DNA of 64,000 bases. It comes from Macrostomum hystrix (Eukaryota; Platyhelminthes; Macrostomidae). The notes below the pieces were generated by a model, which was given only the letters and a program-made list of their open reading frames with translations, was not told the DNA's origin and searched no databases. Location of the stretch: positions 434,001 to 498,000 of the forward strand of contig CATNEN010000011.1 in the NCBI GenBank assembly GCA_950097015.1, read 5' to 3'. Position numbers and translations under genes: made by a program. How positions within the stretch are numbered: position 1 is the stretch's first letter; every line of letters starts with the position of its first letter. Shown piece by piece: positions 12,431 through 23,728 of the stretch.

Positions 12431-13276
12431 AAGGGCTGATAATTTGAGCGGATAAAATCTTAGTTAAAGGCAGTCAATAATTTATCTCATGTATGTAAGT
12501 GATTTCTTTCCTATATACGATCTTATTTAAGGAAGTTTAGGGTGAATAAACAAGTTTATCTTGGCAAGAAAAACAGTGACGTTTCTTTTTCGGATAGAAA
12601 TCTATTCTTAATCAGAAGTCAAGATCGCGGAATACATTTAGAAGGTTCAACACGCGCCGGTTTTTGTATTTTTTTAGTTGAAAGATGCCCTAGCCTTCTG
12701 GAGTCACATTTCAGCTGAGCAGGCAGTTGTCAAACCCATCGCTATCTCCTGCCACCAACGGATTCTTGTTTCACTTTTTCTGCCTAGTAGATTTTTACTC
12801 TCTGCAAGAAGAAATTCTTAACGTGGTGGACGTCTACGCTGGGATAATTATCCGACCTGTCTTGCGCACTCAACTAAACAGGTAGCTAAGGGAAATTTCC
12901 TTAAGGTTGTTAGGGAAAATTTTATTTAGCATTATAAATCTGCTGTTGGTTTCTGACTACTTCAAATAGTAGACCGAGATTTTTCTCATCATGAAACACA
13001 AAAACGATTTTTACTTAACACTATAAGATATATATATATATATATATGTATATATTAAAGTGATTTCAATTTCACCGCCAGTATCAACTAAACAACCAAT
13101 CAATATGAACTAAAGCAAAAAACCAATCAATCAATCAGTCAATCAATGAATAATGCAACGAACCAATTAAGGAATCCAGCAATCAATAAATCAATTTTGA
13201 GCTATTAGAAAATATAACTTATCAACTAATCGATGAACAAAAAAGACATCAATTAAAAAACTTTAAATTCACCAGA
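12431..13276. other. Upstream region of the GPCR gene
   Basis: AT-rich, no gene. It holds an (AT)n microsatellite at 13028-13056 and a degenerate AATC/CAAT-rich stretch at 13090-13200. The GPCR promoter and 5' UTR presumably lie here, but no clear TATA or initiator could be chosen. Confidence 0.5.
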
Positions 13277-15873
13277 ATGCTCACGCCGTCGCCCATGGAT
13301 GCAGCGTCGGCCATTTCAACAGTCACTCCGTCGGACATAGGCCACCGGTCGCCATTGTCGCAGGTCGATCTCAACCAGCTGATGTCGGCCCATAGGGAGG
13401 CGATGCTCGACCGACCGTTGGCCATCGTCATCACGGCCTGCTTATCGGCCGTGGCAGTCGCGGGCACCCTGGGCAACATTCTGGTCATCGGATTCTTCAT
13501 TCGGACTCTGAAAGACTGGCCGTCCAATGTCTACGTAGTGGCCCTGGCGGTCATCGACCTGATCATCTGCGGCGCGGTGATTCCCGCCACCATCTACCAG
13601 GACATCTGGCAGGGCGCCAGCACCGACACTGCCTGCAAGGCTCTGCACCTGCTTCGCAGCTGCCTGATCCCGGCGTCCGCCTGCCTGCTGTGCCTCATCG
13701 CCGTGGACCGATTTCTCCTCATCTGCTTCGTGCCGGCCGTCCAAATTCGTCCGCGCGGCGTAGCTTTCTGGATCGCCTTCTCCGTCAGCCTGGGCGCCCT
13801 GGCCGGCGCCCCGATCGGCCTGTCGACTGGCACGCAGAAGCCAGTGCAGATGATCCTTGACTTCGGCCTGCCAGTTATGCTGCATCACGAGGGCCGGCGC
13901 TGCCACGACGACAGCAGAGTCATTAGCGTGCGGCTGCAGCGCATCTTCAAGCTGGTGATCAGCTGCCTCTTCGGCCTGACACTTGTCACCGTCGTGGCTC
14001 TCTACGCCAGAATTTTCACTTTCGTGCGCAACCGTCAGTTAAAGTGGGTCCGCGCCAGGGCACTCTTGGCTGGAGGCACCGCTGCCACTGGCGACAACAA
14101 GCGGCTGCTACGCAAGCAGCTGCAGCGGCAGAGGAAGGAGCAGCAACTGTCTGAACATCGCAGGCTGAAGCAGCAGAAGCAGGTGCGTGGTGAACCAAGA
14201 TAAAGTTTCATAGGGTGAAGCATTCTGGAACAACTCGTAAAAATCCGAGGAGTGGAACATTGTTTAAGCCAAGCTTCAGAAACATCAAGGTGTGGATTGC
14301 AAGCATTCTGGATTTAAAACTTTAAGTAGGGAAATTTTTGGGAAGTAAAGCTTTGGGAAAGAAAATTTATTCGCATGTTATAAAAATACGGTACATAACA
14401 GTAGTTAAAATACTGTTTGCCAGGAGCAGTTGCTTCAGCTGCGTCGACAGGAGAGCGCTGAGGCAGCTGCTACATCGGCCACCTCTGAATCTTCGAAGCG
14501 TCATCGACGACTGCATCGTCGACACAATCGTTCTGGTCGTGGCGACGTCGAGATGACGGAGGTCACTTCGTTCAGCACCTCACACGGACCAAAGCGAAAC
14601 TCGGACGCCGTTTCAACTTCATTTGGTGTTGCGGCTGTGGCTTCAGCCTCCGATCTTCCACAGCTGAGCTCAATTGCAGATGCAGCTGCAGCGGCGGCGG
14701 CTACTGCTGCTGTTGGTACTGCTGTTGCTGCTAGTGTCACTAAGACTTCACCAATTCCTATGACGTCTAACGTGCCTATTGTAAAAACCGATAGTGACAG
14801 TGCGGACAGGGTAGAGCCTGTGAGTTTTGCTTGAGACATATTTTGCACTCTTTTGATTTTTTGTGGAACACAGCTAAAACTTGAAAAGTTTGCGGCATAA
14901 CTTTGGAATGGGCACAGTTCTACTTAAAAATGAATGTTTAAACCTCGCTCAGATTGGCTGCAGATCGACTGAAAACTGCAGCAGAACCGAAATCGGTGGC
15001 AGCGACACGGCCATCCGCCGTGACTGTTCCCTGACCGTGCCCTCAGTTATCCAGCCCAACGTGAACTTGATGGCCGAGGACTCGGACGCTTGCCTGTTGG
15101 CAGCCGCAGCCAGAGGTCCACGCAAGTCAAACAGTTGGAGCTTCTTGACCAGCCAGCAGCAGCAATCAGTGTCCTTAAAGTCGGCTGAGACCCGCAGCCT
15201 AGTCGCCAACGCCTCGCCATCGATGCTGGGTCTCGGAACCGACTGCCTGGCAACCAAGGAGGTCTCAGCTACTGCCGACAAAAGCGTCATCAGTGGTCGC
15301 CGCCGCACTAGTGCCGTTCGTTGCGCTCGTCAGCAGCTTGAGGAGCGCCGTCGCAAGAAGCCGCACATCAAGACCGCCAAAATGCTGGCCGTTATCACCG
15401 TCTTCTACCTGATCTCCTACCTGCCATTTCTAGTTTTGTTCAATTATCCGGGAATGGGTTTGCCGAGCCGAAATGTGTCCCTGCACATGCGTCTTACGAT
15501 GTTTCATGGCGACGCCAATCAGAGTATGACGCTACAGTTGCTAGGAAACGAAACATTAGTTGGAAATTTCAGTGTCGACGATGCTGGCGAATGGACCTTA
15601 AGTGACCTGGCTCACCTGCAGCTTTCGAAGGGGCTTGGTGGCGCTCGATTCGTTGAAACTGGAGGTCTGAGCGAAGGGGACAGAGAAGTCGGCATTGGCG
15701 ACGGCAGCGGCGGCGGCGGCCATGATTCGAGCGTCGCCAGGACTTTGGTCAAGGTGTTCTTCTATTTCTACTTTATTAACCACGGTGTGAATCCGATAAT
15801 CTACGGCTGCATGAACACTTGCTTTCGGCGGCACATTAGCGGTCTCTATGGAAACATGAAGCATCCTTGCTGA
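13277..15873 (+). CDS. Class A (rhodopsin-like) G-protein-coupled receptor, orphan
   Basis: Exons are 13277-14182, 14424-14819 and 14953-15873, all phase 0, giving 740 residues. TM1 (48-74) has GN at 65-66. TM2 (83-106) has LAVID with the conserved Asp at 93. TM3 (118-146) ends in DRF, a variant of DRY. TM4 (160-182) has Trp 164, TM5 is 221-248, TM6 is about 575-598 and TM7 has NPIIY at 714-718. Cys 119 and Cys 208 are placed for the TM3-ECL2 disulfide. The third intracellular loop is unusually long (about 325 residues; Gln-, Ala- and Ser/Thr-rich) and contains both introns. The third extracellular loop is also long (about 100 residues) with four N-x-S/T sites. The ligand is not recognisable; an amine- or peptide-type receptor is possible. 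A poly(A) signal follows at 15910. Confidence 0.93.
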
Positions 15874-15909
15874 ACCGATGCAAGGCCACGAAAAGTTCGA
15901 ATTAGTTTG

Positions 15910-15915
15910 AATAAA
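15910..15915 (+). terminator. Poly(A) signal of GPCR gene
   Basis: AATAAA lies 37 bp after the GPCR stop codon, followed by T-rich sequence. Confidence 0.6.
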
Positions 15916-17000
15916 AATCTCACTCGTTCAGCATTCTATATGCGTCCCGAAGGAGTTGGATTTTTACTTAGACTTGCGTAAGAGCTAGATTCTAAATGTT
16001 TCTGTAAAATTACAGATAATACTCGTATATACTCGTGTTGAAAAGAGTTATTACACTTTTTGTCCGGCGCGCGCCCGTCATGTACATAGCAATATATACT
16101 TAATGCTAATGTACTGTCAAATATTTTTGTCCCACGAAATATTTCTGTGTGGTTGTTTCAAATATGCCGTTAGTCGTCAGTTATGATAATTTCTATGCTT
16201 TATGCTATCAACAAAACAAAATGACGTAGTTTAAAGACAGGACGATAGCATAAAGCGGTTCACATTTAATTCCAATATGTTTATTTGTCTTAGTAGGACA
16301 AATTTAATCGTTATTTGTTACAAAAATCGCAATAGCATTTGCGTTAAAGTTATAAGTTTAAAAAATAGACCAAAAGTAATTAATCGTAAGTGTTTCCCGC
16401 TTCAAAAATGTATCTTGTACCCATGTACTAGCTAATAGTACCCATATTTTAGCTTCATTTTAGTTGCAATTGTACTTCAATTTATTTAGATCCAAATCTA
16501 CTCTAGCAGCTGAACGCATCTTCTTTGTCACTGTCACTGTGAAGAGTCTTGCCAATGTTTTGCTGTGTGTTTACCTGTTGCTATGTGGTATTTCTATTAC
16601 TATCAGTCACTAACTGATATCAACTTTTAGCTTTTTTAGTTTTTACCTTTCGGCATCTTATTTGTTTGCTCTCCAATATGTGTGGTCATTGTCATTAGGC
16701 TAGTGTTTGTCTGAAGACGCGATTTGAATTTGTCTAAAACTGCGTTAAATTTGTTGTGCAGAAAGCGATTTCATTAGTAACACAAGTACATCAAACGTTT
16801 TATAGTCGAAGTCCTTGTTTTTGTGATTGCTACGCACTTTTGGTGACGCATGCGTTAATGTCTTTTACGCCATCGCGCTCGCGCTGCAATAACATTAACA
16901 CTCAAAAGCATTGCAGAAACGTTTTACATCGAAACACGATTAAATTGCGTAAATGCTGCATGCATTAAACAAAATTTTAAATTAAATTAAATTTTAATTT
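15916..17000. other. AT-rich intergenic DNA
   Basis: No recognised gene. The open frame 16756-16968 has no family resemblance. Confidence 0.5.
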
Positions 17001-18110
17001 TAAATAAAAATTGTTTATAGCCAATCATCAACCCTAAGGCTTATTGCACGCTTTTATCACATAGTCTATGGTCGAGACTTCAGAATTGTAGCATAATTTC
17101 AAGGCTGCTCAATAGTGGGCATTTATTTCTTAAATGTTTAATGCATGGATGAAGGAATACACTCAGTAAATACATAAAGTGCATTCCTTAATCCATGGTT
17201 TAATGCTTAATTGCTTTATGGCACTCGTGCACTGCGCACGGTCGACAGTAATAATATTCATAATATATATATGGTAATAGCCATTTAATAAGCATTCTGT
17301 GGTTAGAATGTCCGAGGCTGCATTTAATGTAGGAATATATACTGGCTATTGAGAGTATCAATGCTGTGACCGAGGACGCGCAGCGCGCAGCGCTGTCTAT
17401 GATCGAATTTCATGGTCGAATTCTATAGACAACTAATAGTTCTGTCTATGGATTTGAGGGTCGAAATGAGTGGAATTCGAGGTCTGCGAAGCATTTCGCA
17501 GAAGCACGGAATGCATTCCTGCCCGCGTCTAAATCATTCTTATTTGAACCAGAGTGTGGGAATGAAGGCAGTCGTGCAGGAATGAAATAATCTATGGCCA
17601 AATCTCCACTGTTTTACACATGGACATCGTGCAGGAATGACACTCTCCGTTCCTGCACGCAAACAATGGTAAGTTGTGTATGCGGCTTCGCCACTCGTGA
17701 CAATTTCTTATTGTCTATGAGGCAACCGCATACACAACAACATTGACAAACGCACCCGACAAGATTTCCTCCGTTGCACAAACCGTCATTGAGCAATGTT
17801 GCTCAATGACGGTATAAAAATAGCTCTACTTGTTCGTGAGGATTGGCTGGGCAGAGGAGAAGGACCATAGACAAAAAACATTGGCTAAAGCTGACGGAAG
17901 GATGGAAGGAAGGAAGGAAGGCAAGAGTAGAAGCCCCAAGCCTGAACAGTCTGAACCACCAGTGAGCGCCTTAAACTTGCAAATGATAAATTGGGCTAAT
18001 CTACCGGTTGACGCCTTAAACGGTGTTGACGCCTTACCGGTTGAGCCAGTTGTCTATGGGGAATTCTGGCTTCCACTCAATGGGCTGGCCCTGGCTGGCT
18101 GAAAGGTTTT
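17001..18110. repeat. Palindrome-rich tract, possible non-autonomous DNA transposon
   Basis: Several inverted repeats are nested here. One joins GCATGGATGAAGGAATA (17143-17159) with an arm near 17183-17202. Another is the pair GTTGTGTATGCGG / CCGCATACACAAC around 17673-17740. A near-perfect 30-bp palindrome is at 17783-17812. The motif GTCTATGG or its complement recurs at 17064, 17442, 17863 and 18050. No convincing outer TIR or target duplication was found. The tract lies next to the Crypton-like relic on the minus strand. Confidence 0.4.
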
Positions 18111-18453
18111 GCAGATAGGCTGAATTCATTTGCAAAAAGCTATAATTAGGATTGAAAATATATAAACTTCAACAAATAAGACAGAAAGCAAAAATGTGGG
18201 GGGGGCTCAACAAAAATGTTGTGTTCGGCAACAAATTAAGGAGTCACACAACCTCACTCAAAAAAGAATTCCACTACGTTGCTGGAACCGTTGGCTACTA
18301 TCCTCATCTTCTTAGCCGGACCGGCAATTCGCAAATCGCAGGCGCCACTCGAAAATTGTTTGGCCGGTGCCTCAGTTGCGGTTGGATGTTTGTCGCTACA
18401 GCCTCCCAGTGCTGGTGGCGCACGACCGGCGAGATACTCGGTCAGCTGGCTGC

Positions 18454-19120
18454 TCAGATCTTGGCAAGAATGCTGTCTCTCTTTTTTCCCTGTCTGATGT
18501 ACCGCTCCACTGAGGCGCTCGCCTGTTTCAAATATTTAAGAAGAATGCAAGAGAGAGTATATAGAAAAAATCTCGAATATTTAAAGCATTTAATTGTGCA
18601 GCTTAAGATAGACAAGAAAATACAGAAATAGCACGTAGAAATTACCTTAAGTCCAGTCACCTTGGCGATATTCTCTGTCGAATATCCAGCTTCGTGGAGC
18701 TCAGTGACTACAGTGGGTCGAACACAGTGCGCTGTATAGCTTCTCGACAGCCCGGCACTGGAAGATATCCGCTTAAGCATTGGTCCAAGCTTAAGCGGAT
18801 TCCGATTGCCTGTTTCGTATACCACAGGCCATTCGAGCCAACCAGCTGCTTCGGTCGCAGAAAAAAGTCCGAACCGTTCCATCCAGGCACTGCTTCGATC
18901 TTCCGCAAATACTTGCGAAAGGCTTCAACGGGACACGATTTCTGATCGGACCCGGCCACCATGATTGCTTGCTTTGGGTCGTCGCTCTGCTTCAAATCCG
19001 TTGATCCATGGACAGTTTTACTGGTTCCAACTTGAAGCACGATAGCCACTCGTCCCTCAGCCAGACGCTTCTGAGAAAACGACTTTGCAGTCAGTTCTCT
19101 GAGCCATTCGCATTTTGACG
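18454..19120 (-). pseudogene. Crypton-like tyrosine recombinase (DUF3504-type), decayed
   Basis: This is a fragment of the catalytic region of a tyrosine recombinase, the enzyme of Crypton transposons and of host genes derived from them. On the minus strand one frame reads from about 19120 to SDFFLRPK. The homologous frame then shifts near 18840 to VVYETGNRNPLKLGPMLKRI, AGLSRSYTAHCVRPTVVTEL and GYSTENIAKVTGLK. The HxxR box (HCVR) is present, and the catalytic Tyr is in SVERYIRQ. The usual His of the TGH motif is Leu (TGL). Between TGLK and ASASVERY lies a 123-bp, stop-free segment (18523-18645) with GT/AG borders and phase 0, probably an intron. The frameshift and the lost His indicate an inactive relic. 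A domesticated gene is less likely but possible. Confidence 0.7.
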
Positions 19121-20104
19121 CAGTTAAGCATTGAGGCGGGCAAAGAGTGGAGCAAATATCAGAGTTAAAATTTGAAAGTTCTGAAGGTTAAATAGCCCTG
19201 TTTATCGTCACTTTTGTTATTGGTTATCGTTTGCGTATATCATTTTGCTTCTGAAATGTACTTCTAGTACAGTCGTAAATGGTTTTTAGGCTGTGTAATT
19301 AGCTATTTATTTTCGTTTTTCTTCCAAAAGAGGCTAAAATAAAAAATTACACTCTTAAAGCTAGTTTTTAAAACAAATTTTGAGATCGCACAGACTCCGA
19401 ACTTGTCGAGAACGTGCTGCCATTGTTAGAGAAAATTCTATGAAAACCCATCAGTAACGCAAGGCGACCGTGTTAAAAACAAAACTCTATCTTAGGTTCT
19501 TTATTACAAGATACGCTCGTATGTATCTAGCTCGCATTTTGCCCATTCTTTTCGTGAAATGGATCAACGAACTTCGAGTACAAAATCCTGGCTTAGCAGT
19601 TTCTGCTTATCGACCAGCCAAAAACTGAGAATTTTCATCTCTTGCCTTCCCCTTCCCCCGATTAACCAGTCCAACTGTTTCTGCCACCACAATCGTGATC
19701 CGTGCCTAGAGAGCTCCTGCTACAGTTGCCAGTCATCTGTTCCTGTAGGTGTTTGCTACACAGTTGGTAACGAGCGTGTCGTGAAATTGACATTGCCATG
19801 CAGCTCCCTACGCAAACAGAGCTCTGATTGTAAAAGCTTCTAAAAATCCATGCGGTCTGAAAATGGGATTTCTGTCCCAGCCCTCGGAAATTTATTTCCG
19901 TATGAAACTAAATTGCAATGCAGGAACAGCAGTTCCCGGAGCAGCAGAATTTTTCTCGCATCGACAGCAATTCCGGAGCCAGCATTGTTGACCATCGATC
20001 TCCCCAAATGCATTATCACCACGAAAGAGGGAAGAGTACATATGATCTACATCTTTTTAACGCATGATTTTCGACGAGGCAAGACGTCATGCAAAGTAAT
20101 AATA
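19121..20104 (+). other. Upstream region of secreted-protein gene with interrupted open frame
   Basis: 19121-19558 shows nothing recognisable. From the ATG at 19559 a frame stays open to 20104, in phase with the downstream gene, apart from a single TAA at 19841-19843. It encodes a cysteine-rich stretch (near CHHNRDPCLESSCYSCQSS). It may be an extra exon, a decayed 5' part or a relative of the gene at 20105; I cannot decide. Confidence 0.35.
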
Positions 20105-21010
20105 ATGACTAGCAACCTCGCCACTCTTCTGGTTCTTCTGTCAGCGATTTTCATTCGTCGTGTGAATCCAGATGGATGCTTCCTGGACCATCAACACCGA
20201 TTCCGGCTCTACGCATTCCTGCCGAACTGCTCGCGCTCAATGATTTTGAGAACAAGGCTTAACCTCAGCTGCGCCATCGTTGCCGCCATGTCGCCTCTCA
20301 AGTCTGCTGCGATACTGCATAAATCAGAGGCTATTTGTCATATGACTACAGCACTGTGTCCTCGCTACCATCTGTGCTTACTAGATTGTCCCTACACAGT
20401 ACTCATGCCTTCCAGCATGATCGCTCTCGAGCACCTGGTCATGAGCGTGAAGAGCGGTTGCGGTCACAAAGTGTGGGATGTGATCACTGGGAGACTTGTG
20501 AACTCAGACTTTGTCTTGCAGCCGTCCCACCCAGATGCCGCCACTCTTCCCGAAGCCTTTCGATCGAGCTTGCTCGATGACATGCAGCTTTTGATCTCGG
20601 GTCTCGTCTACAAGCAGCTCGTTGTGCAACTATACAATGGCTCCGAAGTTGTAGTCCGTCTCGTGTTCGACGTTGGCTTCTTGTCCGAGAATGTGACCAG
20701 TTTGAACTGGTTTAGCAAGGAGCGACTGGTGGAAAGCTGGCCGGTGACCAACTTGTCATCGATGAGCACTAACATTTTCAGCATCGAGGGTGACGTTCGT
20801 CCAGCTTTGAGCCGCCGATTTATGGTGAACTACTACTACGAGACCTGCTCTGTTGACAGAGGCCTGATAGCCGTGCTGGATCAGTCAGACCAATGTCCCA
20901 TGTGGACATATGATGGACCAGTGCCAAGGATTGTGTACAATCCATATCCAGGAATACTCTGGCAGAACAGCTCACTGCTAGCGGACTACATCGCCGTGTT
21001 CGTTCGATAG
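20105..21010 (+). CDS. Secreted protein of an uncharacterised invertebrate family
   Basis: This is a single-exon frame of 301 residues from the ATG at 20105. That start was chosen because it gives a signal peptide (SNLATLLVLLSAIFI); the same frame is open upstream to 19850. The middle part has many cysteines and may be a diverged PAN/apple-like module. The C-terminal half carries a pattern I associate with an expanded, uncharacterised family in molluscs, annelids and cnidarians: LNWFSKERLVESWPVTNL, NIFSIEGD, SRRFMVNYYYETC, RGLIAVLDQSDQC and ADYIAVFVR. Three or four N-glycosylation sites are present. It is likely extracellular, and its molecular role is unknown. An AATAAA occurs at about 21442. 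Family membership rests on motif memory, not on a search. Confidence 0.7.
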   Translation: MTSNLATLLVLLSAIFIRRVNPDGCFLDHQHRFRLYAFLPNCSRSMILRTRLNLSCAIVAAMSPLKSAAILHKSEAICHMTTALCPRYHLCLLDCPYTVLMPSSMIALEHLVMSVKSGCGHKVWDVITGRLVNSDFVLQPSHPDAATLPEAFRSSLLDDMQLLISGLVYKQLVVQLYNGSEVVVRLVFDVGFLSENVTSLNWFSKERLVESWPVTNLSSMSTNIFSIEGDVRPALSRRFMVNYYYETCSVDRGLIAVLDQSDQCPMWTYDGPVPRIVYNPYPGILWQNSSLLADYIAVFVR

Positions 21011-22118
21011 TCGCTTATTATCATCTCACAATGTGAAGCCGATATTCGTTGGAAGCAACATTCATCTTGAAAGCAAAACTTTTGCGCAAAAGCAAGGTTT
21101 CATGTTTATTTGTAGATCTACAGAGCAAAAAATGTTCTGTAGCTATAGTCGAACAGCACTATGCTTTTTAGCTATCCTGTACTGATATAGACCTTATAGA
21201 GCGTATGTTATACACTTTTAAATGATTGTAGCAAAATGTTTATGACTCAAAAGAATGCACCTACTTCATAGGCTAGTCTCAAAAAGTCTAGGGATTTGAG
21301 TATATACCTTTACAGAACAATCAACACAAATATTTTATTTTGAAATCTCTGTTACTAGCAATTACAAACAGACTAAAAATCCTCCAAAATTTGTTAAAAT
21401 AGATTTAACTAGCTTATTTTTAAAGACTGCAAGATATACCCAAAATAAACAGCCTCCGTCGACACAATTACTGAATAATTGTATTGAAATATAACTTTGC
21501 CTGTCTCGCTATTTTATTAAGGCCGACAAAAATTGGCCTTGATCAATTTTTTACGTCGATCCTTAAAAGGTCCTTACTAGTATAGTTAGCCTAGTTTAGT
21601 AGTCCCTGTGTCATTATACTGAAGTCTCCTAGGGATCTTACGAATGGTCTAAGAATGAGCACAAAGTCAACCAATCATTACAAATAATGTTTACAATAAA
21701 TATTTAAAAAAAGCACTGACAGCAGAGCATGACAACTTCAAAAGCATGATGAGCATGCAAGCCGAGCTGCAAAAAAAATCTAAGGCAGAAAGTAGTAAGG
21801 CTTTCAGCGAAAAGCAGAAAAGAATCGTGGTAACTCATTCTAAGAGAATAATTCTGCGCAACTAACGAAATGGTTACAGTCATCGTAAATTTAAGAGATA
21901 GCAGAACACCAACAGATCAATAGCCTCTCAGGTAAAAGCAAATGTGTTGTACAACTTAACAGAAAAAACGAGAAGTGGCGCAAAGGAGAATTACTTAACA
22001 ATGTTGTCCGATATGTTGGCCGATACAGTGAAAAATTATTTGCTTTATCCACGCATATACTAACAAAAAGGATCTATTTCCAGCCACCCAGAAAGACTTC
22101 CCTCGGCAATATTTGAGT
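21011..22118. other. AT-rich intergenic DNA
   Basis: No gene is recognised; the strand composition is AT-rich and stop-dense. Candidate poly(A) signals for the plus-strand gene lie near 21442 and 21694. Confidence 0.5.
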
Positions 22119-23614
22119 TCACGTGCTCTGTCTGCCGCTGCTTGCACGGCTATCAGTGCCGGTGCTAGAGGCTCTGGCACCGCTGCTGAAGCGCCGCAGG
22201 TGTCCCTCTGCCCTATCTACAGTCAGGCTGACAAGCCGAACAGCAGTCAGGTGTAGCTGGGCAGCGTCAGTGGCAGCTGACAGGCTCTTGGACACCACAC
22301 AGTCTGCCAGGCCTGTCAGCATCTCCTCCGGATCGCTATGCTTAACTTCTACGTCAGAAATCACACTTGAAGTTGGTGGAGACCGCGGCTGCGGACTTGA
22401 CGGCGTCGGCGGTGGTGGAGGCCGGATCACTCGACGAATCTGATCAGCAGTCGGTCGAATGGGTTGCAGGCGCTGCCGCTGAAGTCGCTTCTGCTGCTGC
22501 TGCTGTTGCTGGAGGTCCTCAGTGGGGAATCGACGAAGTCGAGGCGCCCTGTGAGAGGCGCTGTACATCTGGCGCAGGGCTTGGTTGCCATGGTGCCAAG
22601 CGTCATAGACGCTGCAGCAAGCTGGTGAAACGGGCAGACAGGCAAACATTTGAGCTCCACTAAATCAGTTTCTCCTATAAACACCTTCTTCTTGCATCAT
22701 GTTCCCGAAAAGTACATTTAATAAATGCTTTTAAAAGGTTTTTACCGGTTTATTCAACCACTGATTGTTAAATAAATTAATTCAAGAGACACGAAAAATT
22801 CCATTTCGATTGGCATTTGCAAACTACTCACTCGAGTAGTGCTCCGGCTCCGAGTCTACGATTAAGGATTCGTCAACCTCCAACTGGAATGTTTTAAAAA
22901 ATATGATTTGTTCCAACGCTTCGGTTCTAACATTAAAAAAAGCTGGTCCAGCAATTCCACTAGTCCACTGGGTTTTCTGGCAAGTTATTTAACTAATCTA
23001 CTGCGATCTTGGTCCAGATTCTTTGATTCCCTTCCAGATATTCTAATCCACTGGGTTCTTTGTCTAGATATTCTAATCCACTGGGTTCTTTGTCCAGATA
23101 TTCTAATCCACTGGGTTCTTAGTCTAGATATTCTAATCCACTGGGTTCTTAGTCCAGGTATCCTACTAATCTACTAGGTTCTTTGTCCAGATTACTAATC
23201 CACCGGGTTCTTTGTCCAGATATCCTACTAACTCATATCGGCAATTTTCTAGTGGGATCTTCTTATTCGCCTTGTCTTTATGATAGAGATATGAGCTCAC
23301 CACTTTTGCGATATCGTCACATCGTAAACTGACGAGCTCTTCAAGCAAGACTGTCTTCTCGCGCTCTAGTTTAGTGAATGCGCTGGCCGCATTAGCTGCA
23401 GCTACAACCGAAGAGCTTAATTGTGACATGACCAGCAGCCAACTGGTATCTCAGTGTTCAAATGAATCTAGAAATTAACAAATCGGAGAAGCACCTTCTT
23501 AAGCAAAAATTCTTTGATAAAAAGATTCATTCTCTCACACTCTGCCTCTACGCTCAAAATCTGCATTGTACAGTCTGGAGAGAGTAACTGCACTGCAGCA
23601 ACGCTTGTCTCCAT
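22119..23614 (-). CDS. Predicted spliced gene of unknown function, poly-Q and proline-rich
   Basis: I do not recognise this protein. Exons inferred on the minus strand are: about 23427-23301 (MSQLSSSVVAAANAASAF to RCDDIAKV), donor GTGAGC; 22883-22832 (LEVDESLIVDSEPEHYS), donor GTGAGT; and 22621-22119 (CCSVYDAWHHGNQALRQMYS, then poly-Q, RPPPPPTPSSPQP and a stop). Phases (0, 1) and acceptors (ACATTCCAG, GTTTCACCAG) agree. An open frame from the ATG at 23614 (METSVAAVQLLSPD) could be the first exon, but the phase of its junction does not fit cleanly. The first coding part is probably helical; the last is low-complexity. The intron at 22884-23300 contains a 30-bp minisatellite. The gene faces away from the LRAT-like frame. 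Confidence 0.42.
23030..23215. repeat. 30-bp minisatellite, about 6 copies
   Basis: The unit contains TATTCTAATCCACTGGGTTC then TTTGTCCAGA or TTAGTCTAGA. It lies in the predicted intron of the minus-strand gene. Confidence 0.9.
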
Positions 23615-23728
23615 GTTAACTCTTGTGTTCTGTGTGGCTTTTTCTACCCCTCTGCACTGAGTATTGTGCTGTGGTCTTTCTGGACCAGCTTGTACACTCA
23701 ATATTGAACCCCCTTTTTGCAAAAAAAG

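Noticed and set aside
13442-13906. Minus-strand ORFs across GPCR exon 1
   Set aside because: Shadow frames of a GC-rich coding exon; the plus frame has all expected transmembrane motifs.
18279-18631. Plus-strand ORFs opposite the Crypton-like relic
   Set aside because: The minus strand carries the recognisable recombinase motifs; the plus frames are shadows.
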